The notes: a model not told the origin generated them from the letters alone. 64,000 nt of DNA from Novosphingobium sp. G106 (GCF_019075875.1 NZ_JAHOOZ010000001.1:3038001-3102000), one strand, 5' to 3'. Shown: positions 1-9,723, counted from the first letter of the stretch. Program-made: numbers and translations.

Positions 1-219
1 CGGCTCCATCCGCTCGACGAAGCCCTCGCAAAAGCGCCCGACCAGCACTTCCGCAAGATCGCCCTTGGTCGGGAAATGATGGTGTACGCTGGCGCTCTTG
101 ATCCCGACGTCGCTCGCGAGGTCGCGAAAGCTCAGCGCGTTGTATCCGTCCGTCATGACGGTGACGGTCGCTGCGGCGATGATTGCCTCGCGAGTGTCGG
201 TGCCTGCTGCTCTTCCCAT
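1..219 (-). CDS. TetR/AcrR-family regulator, N-terminal part (cut by window edge)
   Basis: Reading leftwards from an ATG at 217-219, the 73 visible codons form a TetR DNA-binding domain. A helix rich in Ala/Val is followed by FRDLASDVGIKSASVHHHF, the usual HTH with the aromatic-rich recognition helix, and then a Lys-Gly-Asp-Leu turn. The ligand-binding domain lies outside the window, so the effector is unknown. A perfect 14-bp palindrome sits about 20 bp upstream of the start and is a candidate autoregulatory operator. The family call is confident; the regulated genes cannot be told from here. Confidence 0.85.
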   Translation of the reverse strand, partial: MGRAAGTDTREAIIAAATVTVMTDGYNALSFRDLASDVGIKSASVHHHFPTKGDLAEVLVGRFCEGFVERMEP

Positions 220-238
220 GAACCGTCACGTAATATCA

Positions 239-252
239 ACCTATCGATAGGT
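239..252. promoter_or_regulatory. Palindrome acctatcgataggt, candidate TetR operator
   Basis: This perfect 14-bp inverted repeat lies between the leftward TetR start (219) and the end of the LysR gene (266). Read leftwards, a TTGACC hexamer overlaps its edge and could be a -35 element. A TetR repressor bound here would block its own promoter. The palindrome is seen directly; the function is inferred. Confidence 0.5.
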
Positions 253-265
253 CAATGTTGTCCAG

Positions 266-1240
266 CTATGCGTCGATCTTGCGGGCAAAGGGGATCGAGA
301 GGATAGCGAAGTCGAAAACCCATTCGGCTGGCCACTCGCCCGAGGTGACGGCGTCGTACCATTCCTCGATCAGAACCCTTTCGAGCTCATTGTAGACCGC
401 CCGCGGCAACCGCCAGTCGGGCTTCACCGCCCAGAGCACCGGCTGGGTCAGTTGCGGATCGAGAATGGCCACGCCGGACAGCAGGCCGGCTTCAGCCTCG
501 GCGCGAAAGGCGCGTTCGGGCAGGATGGCGTAATGCGCTCCTTCGCGCAGCAGCCGCTTGGTCAGCTCGATCGAATCGACCTCCATGGCGGGCACGATCT
601 TGATCGCAGCGGCTTCGGCCGCGCGTTCGAGATTGATGCGCAGGCCCGAGCCGCCCGACGGCAGGATCAGCGGCAGTTCCTCCAGCCGGCGGAGCGCGAC
701 CGATCCTTGGGCCAGGGCCGCGGACTGCGGCGCACCCACCAGCAGCAGCGGCTCGGACAGGACTTGCGCGCGCGACACGCGCTGCTCGGGAATGATCGAC
801 ACGAGCACCGCCGCATCGATCAGCCGCCGCGAGAGATCGAAAGCGAGCTTGCTCGAATCCTCCTCGACGACCCGCAGGGCAATATTCGGCAGCGCCTCGC
901 GCAGCCGGGCCACCAGGCGCCCGCCGAACAGTTCGGAGATCGCGGGCGGCATGCCGATGGTCAGCGACGCGCGGACATGGGTGGCGAAGGACCGGGCGCT
1001 GCCCAGCGCCGTCTCGATCTCGCTCAGCGGCAGTTCGAGTGCGTCCTTGAGGAACTGCCCCGTATCGGTCAGACGCAGGCCGCGCGGCGAACGTTCGAAC
1101 AGTTGCGCGCCGATTTCCGCTTCGAGGAGTTGTATCTGCCGGGTCAGTGCCGGCTGTGCGAGACCTTGATCGCGCGCCGCGCGGCTAATCGACCCCTCGG
1201 CGGCGGTCTGCAGGAATAGGCGCAGGCGGCGAAGGTTCAT
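266..1240 (-). CDS. LysR-family transcriptional regulator
   Basis: The 324-residue product has a winged HTH at about residues 1-60 (starting MNLRRLRLFLQTA, with the AAR..LAQPALTRQIQLLE recognition region). A periplasmic-binding-protein-like effector domain follows from about residue 90. The length is normal for the family. The open frame extends further upstream, but the ATG at 1238-1240 starts exactly at the conserved LysR N-terminus, so it was chosen. The gene is divergent from the molybdoenzyme/SDR genes that begin at 1356 and is their most likely regulator, with the operator in the 115-bp gap. The effector is unknown. Confidence 0.9.
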   Translation of the reverse strand: MNLRRLRLFLQTAAEGSISRAARDQGLAQPALTRQIQLLEAEIGAQLFERSPRGLRLTDTGQFLKDALELPLSEIETALGSARSFATHVRASLTIGMPPAISELFGGRLVARLREALPNIALRVVEEDSSKLAFDLSRRLIDAAVLVSIIPEQRVSRAQVLSEPLLLVGAPQSAALAQGSVALRRLEELPLILPSGGSGLRINLERAAEAAAIKIVPAMEVDSIELTKRLLREGAHYAILPERAFRAEAEAGLLSGVAILDPQLTQPVLWAVKPDWRLPRAVYNELERVLIEEWYDAVTSGEWPAEWVFDFAILSIPFARKIDA

Positions 1241-1355
1241 GTCAGTAATATAACCAATCCGGCATATCCAGCAAACCAACATTGTATTAGCGTTATGATG
1301 AAAACTTGACGAGGCTGGGCTGGGAGCGCGGAAAGTCCGCGGACGGACCTTTGCC

Positions 1356-3398
1356 ATGGCGATTATCGAGAAGAAGTCTTTCTGCCGCATCTGCGGATCG
1401 GGTTGCGGGATCGTCGTCACGCTCGACGGCCAGCAGGCGCTCAAGGTCCGGGCCGACGAGGATCATCCGGTCTCGCGCGGCTACACCTGCCCCAAGGGGC
1501 GCGCCATCGCGACCGACCACCATCGCGCGGAGCGCCTCGAAGGTCCGATGATCCGGGTGGACGGCGAACTGCAGCCGACGACCTGGGATCGCCTGCTCGA
1601 CGATCTCGCCCCCAAGCTGAAGACTATCATCGCTACGACCGGACCGGTCGGCGTCGGCACTTTCATCGGCGGCGGCGGCTTCCTGGACGCCAGCGGTTTC
1701 TACAGCCTGCTGACCTTCGGCAAGACGATCGGCACGCCTTCGTCCTACAGCGACATGACGATCGATTCGGTGTCCAAGGCGCTGGCGGGCGAGCTGTTCG
1801 CGGGGATTTCCGGGCTGGAGCCGCGCGCGGACCTGGCCAGGACCAAGATGGTGATCTTCATCGGCACGAACCCGGTGATCTCGCACACCCGCACGATCCA
1901 GATGCATGCGCCGACCGCTGCGATGCGAGACATGCGCGCGCACGGTGCCGAACTGTGGACGATCGATCCGCGCAAGTGCGAGACGGCGATGCGATCGGAC
2001 GGCTTCATCCAGCCGCGTCCGGGGCTCGACTACGCGGTGCTCGGCCATGCGATCCGCGAGCTGCTGATCGACGGCGCCGACCGCGACTACATCGCCAATC
2101 ACGCGCAAGACGCCGACAAGCTGGCGGCAGCCGTCAACCGCTTCACGCTCGACTATACCAGCAAGGTTGCCGGGGTCGAGAAGACGACCCTGGAGGCCTT
2201 CGTCGCGGCGATCCGCAAGGCCGGGCGGCTCTCGGTCGAGACCGGCACCGGCGTCACCATGCAGCGTGCCGGCAACGTCACCGGCTGGCTGGCCCTGGCG
2301 CTGATGGCGGTGACCGGCTCGCTCGACCGCGAGGGCGGCTCCTGGGTCAATCCCGGACGCATCATGCGCAAGGACAAGATGGACTTCCCCGCCGCGCCCG
2401 AGGACGGCTGGAACCGGCCCGGCCCGAAAAGCCGCCCCGAACTGCGCGGCACGCACGGCGACTTCCCTTGCGCGGCGATCCCCGACGAGATCGCCGCCGG
2501 CAACCTGCGCGCGATGATGGTCTGGGGCGGCAACCTGGAAGTCTGCCTGCCCGAGACGGCGCGCTCCTATGCCGCGCTCAAGGATCTGGAAGTCCTGGGC
2601 GTGTTCGACGTGCGCGGCAACCGCACCGTCGACATCGCCACCCACGTCATGCCGACCAAGGGCCAGCTCGAACGCTCGGACATGAGCTTCGTCACCGACA
2701 CCTCGTTCCCCCTGCTGGTCACGCAATACACCCCGGCGCTGATCGAGCCACTTGGTGATCGCAAGGCCTTCTGGTGGATCCTGGGCGAACTGGGGAAGCG
2801 GATGGAAATCGATTTCTTCCCAGGCTTCGACCACGAGGCCGGCACCGACGATACGTTCCTTGCCTATATCCTCGGCCTGTTCGGCCACGATTTCGAGGAG
2901 CTGAAAGAAAAGCGCCTGCTCGTCGAGGAGCCGGTGATCGGCTGGGTGCAGAAGTTCGTCGACGAGAAGATGGGCGGCTGGCGCCTCGCGCCGCGGCTGC
3001 TGGCCGAACAGCTGGCGGGCTTCGAACAGCGCGAGAGCGAGCACGATTCCGAAGCGCTGATCCTGATACCGCGGCGCCAGAAGTATCACGAGAATTCGAA
3101 GCTGATCGATCTGCGCGATCCGCCGCAGGTGATGATGAATTCGGTCGATGCGCTGAAACGGGGCTTCGCGGAAGGCGCGCTGATCAGGGTCAGCACGGTC
3201 AGCGGCAAGGTCGAGCGGCCACTGAAGATCGACGACACGCTGCGGCCCGGGGTCATCAACATCCCGCACGGCTGGTCCGACGAAATGAATGTCAACAACC
3301 TCACCAGTACCACCCGCGAGGTCGATCCGATCACCGGCATGCTGCTCTTTTCGGGCCTCGAAGTGTCGGTCGAAGCGGTCGTGCCGGTGCCGGCCTAG
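1356..3398 (+). CDS. Molybdopterin-dependent oxidoreductase (DMSO reductase superfamily), copy 1
   Basis: The 680-residue protein begins with a 4Fe-4S motif, Cys10-x2-Cys13-x3-Cys17 and Cys45 in GYTCPKGR, typical of bis-MGD enzymes. GTNPVISH and the IDPR stretch fit the molybdopterin domains. The C-terminal third has the IPRRQKYHENS and NIPHGWSDEMNVN cofactor-binding segments of the family. There is no Tat or Sec signal, so a cytoplasmic location is inferred. Where many relatives have a Cys, Sec or Ser molybdenum ligand, this protein has a YSDMTID stretch with no Cys, so substrate class cannot be assigned. No electron-transfer subunit is encoded nearby. It is paralogous to the gene at 4277 and separated from it by an SDR. 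Confidence 0.85.
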   Translation: MAIIEKKSFCRICGSGCGIVVTLDGQQALKVRADEDHPVSRGYTCPKGRAIATDHHRAERLEGPMIRVDGELQPTTWDRLLDDLAPKLKTIIATTGPVGVGTFIGGGGFLDASGFYSLLTFGKTIGTPSSYSDMTIDSVSKALAGELFAGISGLEPRADLARTKMVIFIGTNPVISHTRTIQMHAPTAAMRDMRAHGAELWTIDPRKCETAMRSDGFIQPRPGLDYAVLGHAIRELLIDGADRDYIANHAQDADKLAAAVNRFTLDYTSKVAGVEKTTLEAFVAAIRKAGRLSVETGTGVTMQRAGNVTGWLALALMAVTGSLDREGGSWVNPGRIMRKDKMDFPAAPEDGWNRPGPKSRPELRGTHGDFPCAAIPDEIAAGNLRAMMVWGGNLEVCLPETARSYAALKDLEVLGVFDVRGNRTVDIATHVMPTKGQLERSDMSFVTDTSFPLLVTQYTPALIEPLGDRKAFWWILGELGKRMEIDFFPGFDHEAGTDDTFLAYILGLFGHDFEELKEKRLLVEEPVIGWVQKFVDEKMGGWRLAPRLLAEQLAGFEQRESEHDSEALILIPRRQKYHENSKLIDLRDPPQVMMNSVDALKRGFAEGALIRVSTVSGKVERPLKIDDTLRPGVINIPHGWSDEMNVNNLTSTTREVDPITGMLLFSGLEVSVEAVVPVPA

Positions 3399-3413
3399 CG
3401 GGAGAAGACTGGC

Positions 3414-4220
3414 ATGGACCTTCAGCTTGGCGGCAAACGGGCCCTGGTGACCGGGAGCAGCAGCGGGATCGGCGAGGAGACCGCCCGCCTGCTGGTCGGC
3501 GAAGGCGCCCGCGTCGTGGTGCACGGCCGGAACCGCGAGCGCGCCGAGCGCATAGCCGCCGAGATCGGCGCCGCGGGTGTCGCGATCGGCGACCTGTCGA
3601 TCATCGACGAGGTCGAGGCGGTCTATGGCGAAGCCCGAGCTGCCTTGGGCGGCAACATCGAAGTGCTGATCAACAATGCCGGGGGCAGCACCACGAACAA
3701 CGCCACCCGTGCCCCGGCCGACACCCCCATCGAGGACTACGTCACCAACTTCCGCTCGAACACGCTCGGCGCGATCCGCCTGTGCCAGCTCGCCGTGCCC
3801 GAGATGGTGGCGGCGCGGTTCGGCCGGATCGTCAACGTATCGAGCGCGGTCGCGACCCAGCCAAACGCGCTCGGCGCCGACTATTCGGCCGCCAAGTCGG
3901 CGCTCAACAATTTCACGGTCAGCCTCGCCGGGTCGCTCAAGGGCGTGAACGTCACGGCCAACGTGCTCCAGCCCGGGATGGTCATGGCCGACGGCCTGCT
4001 GCGCTACGGCCGCGAGAAGTACGGCGATTCCGAGATGTCGATCGACTCGGTGACGCAGCGGCTCGCAGCGGACGGCGTGTTCGATCTGCCGCCGGTCGGC
4101 CGGCTCGGTACGCCGCGCGATCTTGCCTTTGTCGCCTGCATGCTGGCGAGCCCGATGTCCGGCTTCGTCAGCGGCGCCAACTACCGTGTGGACGGAGGCA
4201 TGGTGCGCGGCCTGAACTGA
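3414..4220 (+). CDS. SDR-family NAD(P)-dependent oxidoreductase
   Basis: A classical short-chain dehydrogenase of 268 residues. It has the cofactor glycine motif TGSSSGIG (residues 13-20), NNAG (87-90), catalytic Ser near 143 and Y157-SAA-K161, and a C-terminal VDGG. An RBS-like gggagaag precedes the ATG, and the gene starts 15 bp after the molybdoenzyme stop, so co-transcription is likely. Being sandwiched between two paralogous molybdoenzymes, it probably oxidises or reduces an alcohol/ketone intermediate of the same pathway. The substrate is unknown. Confidence 0.9.
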   Translation: MDLQLGGKRALVTGSSSGIGEETARLLVGEGARVVVHGRNRERAERIAAEIGAAGVAIGDLSIIDEVEAVYGEARAALGGNIEVLINNAGGSTTNNATRAPADTPIEDYVTNFRSNTLGAIRLCQLAVPEMVAARFGRIVNVSSAVATQPNALGADYSAAKSALNNFTVSLAGSLKGVNVTANVLQPGMVMADGLLRYGREKYGDSEMSIDSVTQRLAADGVFDLPPVGRLGTPRDLAFVACMLASPMSGFVSGANYRVDGGMVRGLN

Positions 4221-4276
4221 ACAAGATGCTGATCTGAAAACGCCAGTGACCTGAAAACAAGAATGGGAGAAGCACT

Positions 4277-6313
4277 GTGGGACTGATCGAGAAGAAATCG
4301 TTCTGCCGGGTCTGCGGGTCCGCCTGCGGCATCATCGTCGAGCTCGACGGCGAGCGCGTCGTCAAGGTACGCGGCGACGAGGACCATCCCATCACGCGCG
4401 GCTATACCTGCCCCAAGGGCCGCAACCTGGCGGCGGACCACGCGCGCGAGGACCGGCTCGAAGTGCCGCTGATGCGCGTCGGCGATCAGCTGGAAGCGAC
4501 GAATTGGGACAGCCTGCTCGATGACCTGGCGGCCAGGCTCAAGACCATCCTCGACGAATCTGGCCCCCGTGCAATCGGCCTGTTCACCGGCGGCGGCGGC
4601 TATCTCGACTGCAGCGGGCACCTGAGCTCGATGGCTTTCGCCCAGGTGCTAGGGACGCCGTCGAACTACAGCGACATGACCATCGACAACGTCCCCAAAG
4701 TGCTGATCCCCGAGCTGATGGCTGGCATCCCCGGCCTGATGAGCCGCGCCGATACGGCACACTGCAACATGCTGATATTCATGGGCACCAACCCGGTCAT
4801 CTCGCACGGCCACACCTGGACCCTGAACAGCCCGACTGCGGCCCTGCGCAACATCACCGGGCGCGGCGCCGAGATCTGGGTGATCGACCCGCGGCGCACC
4901 GAGACCGCGCAGCGCTCGACCCGCTACCTCGCCTCGCGGCCGGGCATGGACTACGTGGTGCTCGGCTTCCTGATCCGCGAACTGCTGGAGGACGGCGCCG
5001 ACCGTGCCTTCATCGAACAACACACCCAGGGCGTCCAGCAGCTGCGCGAGGCGGTCACGCGCTTCACCGCGGCCCGCGCGAGCGCGCTCAGCGGCATTCC
5101 TGAGGAAGAGCTCGGCGAACTGCTGGCCGCAGTGCGGCGCAACGGCCAGGTCTCGGTCGATACCGGCACGGGCGTGACGATGTCGCGCGCGGGCAACATG
5201 ACGCAATGGCTGAGCTGGGCGCTGATGCTGATCACCGGCTCGCTCGACCGCGAGGGCGGCGCCTGGATCCACCCCGGTGCGATCTCGCGCATGGACAAGA
5301 TGGACATTCCAGCGGCGCCGGAAAGCGGCTGGGGCCAGCCCGGGCCGGACAGCCGCCCCGACCTGCCCTCGATCGCGGGCAACTATCCCTGCGCCGCGAT
5401 CCCCGACGAAATCGCCGCGGGCAACCTGCGTGCAATGGTCGTCTTCGGCGGCAACATCGAGCCCTGCCTCCCCGAGACGGGCCGGACCTACGACGCGCTC
5501 AAGCAACTCGAGGTGCTGGCCACCTTCGACGTCCGGCCGACGCGGACCACAGACATCTCGACCCACGTCATGCCCGGCAAGCACCAGCTCGAACGGTCGG
5601 ACCTGACCTATGTGACAGAGTCCTACTTCCAGCTCCTGTCGACCCAGTACACCCCGCCAATGGTCCCCGTGGTTGGCGATCGCAAGGGCGTGTGGTGGGT
5701 CATCGGCCAGCTCGGCAAGCGGATGGGGATCGACTTCTTCCCAGGCCTCGACGTCGACAATGCCGATGACGAAACCGTGGTCGACTACATCACCGGCCGC
5801 TCGCCGATGACCTTCGAGGGGCTGCGCGAGAACCGCATGGTCAACCGCGAACCGGTGATCGGCTGGATGGAAGACTACGTCGACGCCAAGATCGGCGGCT
5901 GGCGTCTGGCACCGCCGTCGCTCGTCGCGCAGCTCAAGGACTTCGAAGGCTGGGAAAGCGTGCAGAAGCCCGGCGATCTCGTGCTCATCCCGCGGCGGCA
6001 GAAGTATCACGAGAACTCGAAGATGCTCGACCTGCGCGACAAGCCGCATGTCTTCCTCAACCCGGAGGATGCCGAGAGCGGCGGCTTTACCGAAGGCGAA
6101 CTCGTCGAGGTGCGCAGCGTCAACGGCTTCCTGCGCGGCACGGTCAAGATCGACGCCTCGCTGCGCCAGGGCGCGCTCAACGTGCCGCACGGCTGGTCCG
6201 ACGAGTTCAACGTCAACCGCCTGACGGGCACGCGCGAGTGCGATCCGCTGACAGGAATGGTGCTCTATTCCGGCCTGCCGGTGTCGCTCCACGCGATGGC
6301 GAAAACCGGCTGA
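4277..6313 (+). CDS. Molybdopterin-dependent oxidoreductase (DMSO reductase superfamily), copy 2
   Basis: The 678-residue product is a clear paralogue of the gene at 1356. It has the same Cys10/13/17/45 cluster, YSDMTIDN, GTNPVISHGH, IPRRQKYHENS and NVPHGWSDEFNVN segments. The start is a GTG at 4277 preceded by gggaga. An ATG at 4263 is out of frame. The lack of a signal peptide suggests a cytoplasmic enzyme. Like copy 1 it shows no Cys/Sec in the putative metal-ligand region. The two copies may be subunits of one complex or act on successive substrates; the sequence does not decide this. Confidence 0.85.
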   Translation: MGLIEKKSFCRVCGSACGIIVELDGERVVKVRGDEDHPITRGYTCPKGRNLAADHAREDRLEVPLMRVGDQLEATNWDSLLDDLAARLKTILDESGPRAIGLFTGGGGYLDCSGHLSSMAFAQVLGTPSNYSDMTIDNVPKVLIPELMAGIPGLMSRADTAHCNMLIFMGTNPVISHGHTWTLNSPTAALRNITGRGAEIWVIDPRRTETAQRSTRYLASRPGMDYVVLGFLIRELLEDGADRAFIEQHTQGVQQLREAVTRFTAARASALSGIPEEELGELLAAVRRNGQVSVDTGTGVTMSRAGNMTQWLSWALMLITGSLDREGGAWIHPGAISRMDKMDIPAAPESGWGQPGPDSRPDLPSIAGNYPCAAIPDEIAAGNLRAMVVFGGNIEPCLPETGRTYDALKQLEVLATFDVRPTRTTDISTHVMPGKHQLERSDLTYVTESYFQLLSTQYTPPMVPVVGDRKGVWWVIGQLGKRMGIDFFPGLDVDNADDETVVDYITGRSPMTFEGLRENRMVNREPVIGWMEDYVDAKIGGWRLAPPSLVAQLKDFEGWESVQKPGDLVLIPRRQKYHENSKMLDLRDKPHVFLNPEDAESGGFTEGELVEVRSVNGFLRGTVKIDASLRQGALNVPHGWSDEFNVNRLTGTRECDPLTGMVLYSGLPVSLHAMAKTG

Positions 6314-6371
6314 TCGCTGAAACCCGGCGGCAGCGGCCCTCTCCCATCTTGCGAAGGCGGGATGCGGGGGC

Positions 6372-7250
6372 ATGCTGCGGCCAGGGAGAAGTGGCTTGAG
6401 CAGTGCGCGTGCCTACGAGATCGAGGCGGAACTCGAAATGGACCTGGGCCGCGTCGCCCTGGTGCATGAGCGTTTCGCCACGCCGCTCGACATCTGCGGA
6501 AGCAGCGGCACCTATCACCTCCAGCTCTCGATGCTGCCACTCACCCGCACCAGCATCAGTTGTTACAGCGACCATTGGAACCCCAATCGCTTCGAGCCGA
6601 TGGGAGACATCTTCATCCTGCCGGCGCAATCGGCCACGCATACGATGGCTTGGTGCGACGAGCAGCGATCGCTGGTCTGCTCCATCGATCCTGCGCGCGC
6701 CGATGCCTGGCTGGGCGCGGATTTCGAATGGACCGACGGCAGCCTCGTGCGCAGCCTGAACATCGCCAGCCCGGAAGTCCGCCGCCTGCTGCACCGCGTC
6801 GCGGCGGAGCTGGAAAACCCCGGCCACGCCAGCCGCATCCTGATCGAGGCGCTGGTTACCCAGGCCTGCGTGGAACTGTCCCGCTACCTGCGCGAGCAGG
6901 ACGACCGGGGTGCGAAAGGCGGGCTTGCGCCCTGGCGGATGCGGATCGTCGAGCAGGAAATCGCGCGCAATCCCGGTCGGGCGAGCGTTGAGGCCATCGC
7001 GCAGAAATGCGGTTTCTCGGTCAGGCAGCTCAGCCGGGCCTTCCGCGCCAGCCGCGGGCAGACGCTGGCCGACTATATCGCCGGCAATCGCATCGGCCTG
7101 GCGCGAGAGATGCTGGAGGACGGGGCGAGCATCAAGCACACCGCCCATGCCGCCGGCTATTCCTCCCCCTGCAACTTCGCGACTGCGTTCCAGCGCGAGA
7201 TCGGCTGCACCCCGCGCGTCTACCGCGCGCGCCAGCTCGCCCGCGCCTGA
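6372..7250 (+). CDS. AraC-family transcriptional regulator
   Basis: The C-terminal third carries the double HTH of AraC/XylS proteins. The first helix pair is near VEAIAQKCGFSVRQLSRAF; the second ends in AAGYSSPCNFATAFQREIG with CTPRVYR, the conserved end signature. The N-terminal about 180 residues form a cupin-like sensor domain of the AraC_binding_2 kind. The ATG at 6372 has no good RBS. An in-frame TTG at 6396, five bases after agggagaag, is an equally good start and would shorten the protein by 8 residues. The gene follows the molybdoenzyme block by 58 bp and is a candidate regulator of it. Confidence 0.85.
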   Translation: MLRPGRSGLSSARAYEIEAELEMDLGRVALVHERFATPLDICGSSGTYHLQLSMLPLTRTSISCYSDHWNPNRFEPMGDIFILPAQSATHTMAWCDEQRSLVCSIDPARADAWLGADFEWTDGSLVRSLNIASPEVRRLLHRVAAELENPGHASRILIEALVTQACVELSRYLREQDDRGAKGGLAPWRMRIVEQEIARNPGRASVEAIAQKCGFSVRQLSRAFRASRGQTLADYIAGNRIGLAREMLEDGASIKHTAHAAGYSSPCNFATAFQREIGCTPRVYRARQLARA

Positions 7251-7259
7251 CGCCCGGCC

Positions 7260-8293
7260 TCAGCCCTCGATCTGCGAAGCGAACGCCGACCGCTCGATCA
7301 TGCCGAAGGCCTCCTGCCCGTCCCACTCGTAGTGCGCGCCGCCCTGCTGGAGCGTGAAGCCGCCCATCTCCTGGTTGTTGACCCGGAAAGTGGCGAATTC
7401 GGTCGTCCCGCGGATCTGCGCGACGCCGAGATCGGACACCAGATCGAGCGAGGCGTCGTCGCCGCGCGGCATCAGGCGGCGCAGCCAGGGTATCCTGGCC
7501 GCGTGGGCAACGTGCATGACGCCGTCCTGATAGATATAGGCGTCGTTGTATGTGCTCCCGTCCGCTGCCGGCGGATAGGTGCAGAGCGCAAAGGCGCGGC
7601 CGTCGGGGAAGCAGGCCGCCTGCCAGACGTGCCCGCGAAAGCCGTCGAGCGGGCGGACGCTCTGGCGCTTGATGCGGTTGCCGACGCCGCGGAAGCTGCG
7701 CGTCTCGCCGTCCACGGTCAGCGTCCCGCTGGCCCGGAACACCTGCTCGAGCCGCCAGCCGATGCCCATGCTCCGCGCATCGTCCTGCTCGCGCGGCGAC
7801 ATCAGTGCGACCTTCTCGGGCGAAAGGTCCTGGACCCAGCTCGGGGCGACCATTTCCATCTCGATCTCGTACTTCAGCGGGATGCGCGTCCCGGCATCGT
7901 CCCTGCCGGCAATCTGGTCGGCCGCGCTGGTGTCGCGGGCGGTGCCGTCGAAGGTCACCGCCCAGCGGCGAAACGGCTCGATCATGCGGAAGGTCAAGGG
8001 TCCCGCGCCGAACACCGTCGGGCGCCCCTGCGCGTCGAACGGAGACGGCCCCGCCCCCGGCCGGCACCGCAAAGCACGCGCCCGTCGGGAAAGGCCAGGT
8101 TGGCCTGATAGGACCGGTTGTCCCAGCTGTGCGCCTCGCCCTCAATACCCACGCGCGGAATGGCGAAGGCGCCGTTTTCCTCGAAAAGCCAGATCGAGGT
8201 GCTTTCGCGCATCTCTGGATCGGCAGGGCATTCGGGAAAGAAAAGTTCGCGGTCGGGGCTCAGGCCACCGCCCATGTCGTTGCTCAGGGTCAT
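7260..8293 (-). pseudogene. Frameshifted uncharacterised protein (about 344 residues when restored)
   Basis: Two frames join into one protein. The N-terminal about 78 codons run from the ATG at 8291-8293 (MTLSNDMGGGLSPDRE) to FPDGRVLCGAG. The remainder continues in another frame as GPSPFDAQGRPTVFGAG to the stop at 7260. Restoring one G in the G5 tract (C5 at 8054-8058 on the plus strand) gives a single frame. I see no membrane segment and no catalytic motif. Its FPDGR, WDNRS and NDAYIYQDG segments resemble beta-rich uncharacterised proteins common in sphingomonad catabolic clusters (possibly the DUF7064/7065 type, not verified). Homopolymer sequencing error is an alternative to real decay. 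Confidence 0.7.
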
Positions 8294-8511
8294 GGTCGCT
8301 CCTCTCGGCCGCGACGCTAGGGCGACGCCTTTCCCGGCGCCACCCACCAGAGCTTTGTGACGGCGCCAGACCTTTGCCTGGCGGACAACTCGCGCCGCCG
8401 AAGGGCGATTTCTGTCCGACAGTCAAAGCTTCGTCCGGCAGCCATTGGCCCGCTGCGTTGCCGTGGGGCGACCCGGTCCCGATAGTCGCCGTAACGACAC
8501 CTAAGACAAGG

Positions 8512-9324
8512 GTGAGGGACTTGAGAAAATCGACAGAGCCCGAGAAGGCCAAGATCGCCGAACGCGTGCTGGAGGTTCTCGACTGCTTCGCGGCGACCAA
8601 CCGCGCGCTCACGGTTACCGATATCGTCCACCGCTATGAGCGTCCGCAATCGAGTACCTCGGAACTGCTGAAAACCCTGGTGCGGATGGGCATCCTCTAC
8701 CGCGATCCCGAGACTCGCACCTATGTTCCGACCCCGCGACTGGCGACCCTCGGCCGCTGCCTGCAGCCCGAGCCGATCGGCTCGGGACGGCTGTTCGCCT
8801 ATATGGACCGGCTGGGCCAAGCCGCGCGCTGCGGCGTCGGGCTCTTCGGCATGCTGGGCACGCAGGTCCAGCTGCTGCACTGGGCCAGCGCCCTGCCCGA
8901 CCCGACCCCCAAGATCTTCTGCGGCGTCAGCACGCGGCTGTCGTCGAGCGCCGCGGGCATGCTGCTGCTCTCGGCGCTGGGCGGAGACCGGGCGAGCAAG
9001 GTGCTCTGGCGGCTGCATGCAGAGGCGACCAAGCCGGCCGAACGCTTCGATCTGGCCGAAGCCAGGCAGACCGTGAACCAGTTCGAGCGCAGCGGCCGCG
9101 GCATCGGGCCCTCGGGCTTCTCGGCGGACACCCAGGTCGCGGCGATCCTGCTGCCGGGCTTCGCCGGCGACCGCAGCCTCGCGCTGGGCACCGTGTACCT
9201 GTCGAGCGACGGCCACGATCCGCTGGCCATGCTGGCGACGCTCGAAATGGGAGCACGGGCCGGGTTCGCGCTGGAGGAGACCGGCGCGCCTCCTTTCGTC
9301 AGCGGGGTCAACGAGGCAGGGTAA
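8512..9324 (+). CDS. IclR-family transcriptional regulator
   Basis: A product of about 270 residues with an N-terminal winged HTH (AERVLEVLDCFAATNRALTVTDIV..., residues about 13-80) and a C-terminal GAF-like effector domain, the IclR layout. The open frame extends far upstream through antisense sequence, so the start is set at the GTG 8512. A TTG at 8521 is also possible. The gene is divergent from the frameshifted gene at 7260-8293, with 218 bp between. It could control that gene or the TonB receptor downstream. The effector is unknown. Confidence 0.8.
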   Translation: MRDLRKSTEPEKAKIAERVLEVLDCFAATNRALTVTDIVHRYERPQSSTSELLKTLVRMGILYRDPETRTYVPTPRLATLGRCLQPEPIGSGRLFAYMDRLGQAARCGVGLFGMLGTQVQLLHWASALPDPTPKIFCGVSTRLSSSAAGMLLLSALGGDRASKVLWRLHAEATKPAERFDLAEARQTVNQFERSGRGIGPSGFSADTQVAAILLPGFAGDRSLALGTVYLSSDGHDPLAMLATLEMGARAGFALEETGAPPFVSGVNEAG

Positions 9325-9723
9325 AATCAACCCCGCTCGGGACGCTAGGCACGTTTTCCGAAAGCTCTTTTTTGACCTGCCAGGACAGACGGCATGTCCA
9401 AGGATTACCGTTTCCACCCGATGAAGCCGCTCCACAGTTATCAATCCGCCGTGCAGAAAATGATTATTTTGGCGCCCGTCCAGATCGAAAATTCATATTC
9501 AAACTATTAATTTATAATGATTTTCTTAGAACAATCAGGCTAACGACCGTCGCCGCTCAGCCCTGCTTGCCTTCGCACCTATGCACTCGGCGCCGTTCCT
9601 GTCGCCCCGCGCATGGAGGCAACCGCGCTTGCTGCTGCGGGGACGATCCGACATCTTTTGTGAGAACGCTGTTTTCGTAGTCGCAGAAAGAACGCGAGCG
9701 GGCAGCGATAGAGGGGAATTGTC
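9325..9723. other. Intergenic region upstream of TonB receptor
   Basis: No convincing gene is present. Positions about 9460-9540 are unusually AT-rich for this part of the window, as expected for a promoter or UP element. A good RBS (gaggggaa) lies just before the receptor start at 9724. Confidence 0.5.

Noticed and set aside
1293..3524. A leftward open frame of over 700 codons opposite the first molybdoenzyme
   Set aside because: It is an antisense shadow in high-GC DNA: His/Asp/Arg-rich composition, no family motif, no RBS. The plus-strand gene has a clear iron-sulfur motif.
4649..6373. A leftward 574-codon frame opposite the second molybdoenzyme
   Set aside because: Same antisense artefact; the composition is Ala/Arg/His-rich without a recognisable fold.
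7579..8511. Long upstream extension of the IclR frame
   Set aside because: The extension covers the opposite-strand gene and lacks homology; the IclR HTH begins after the GTG at 8512.
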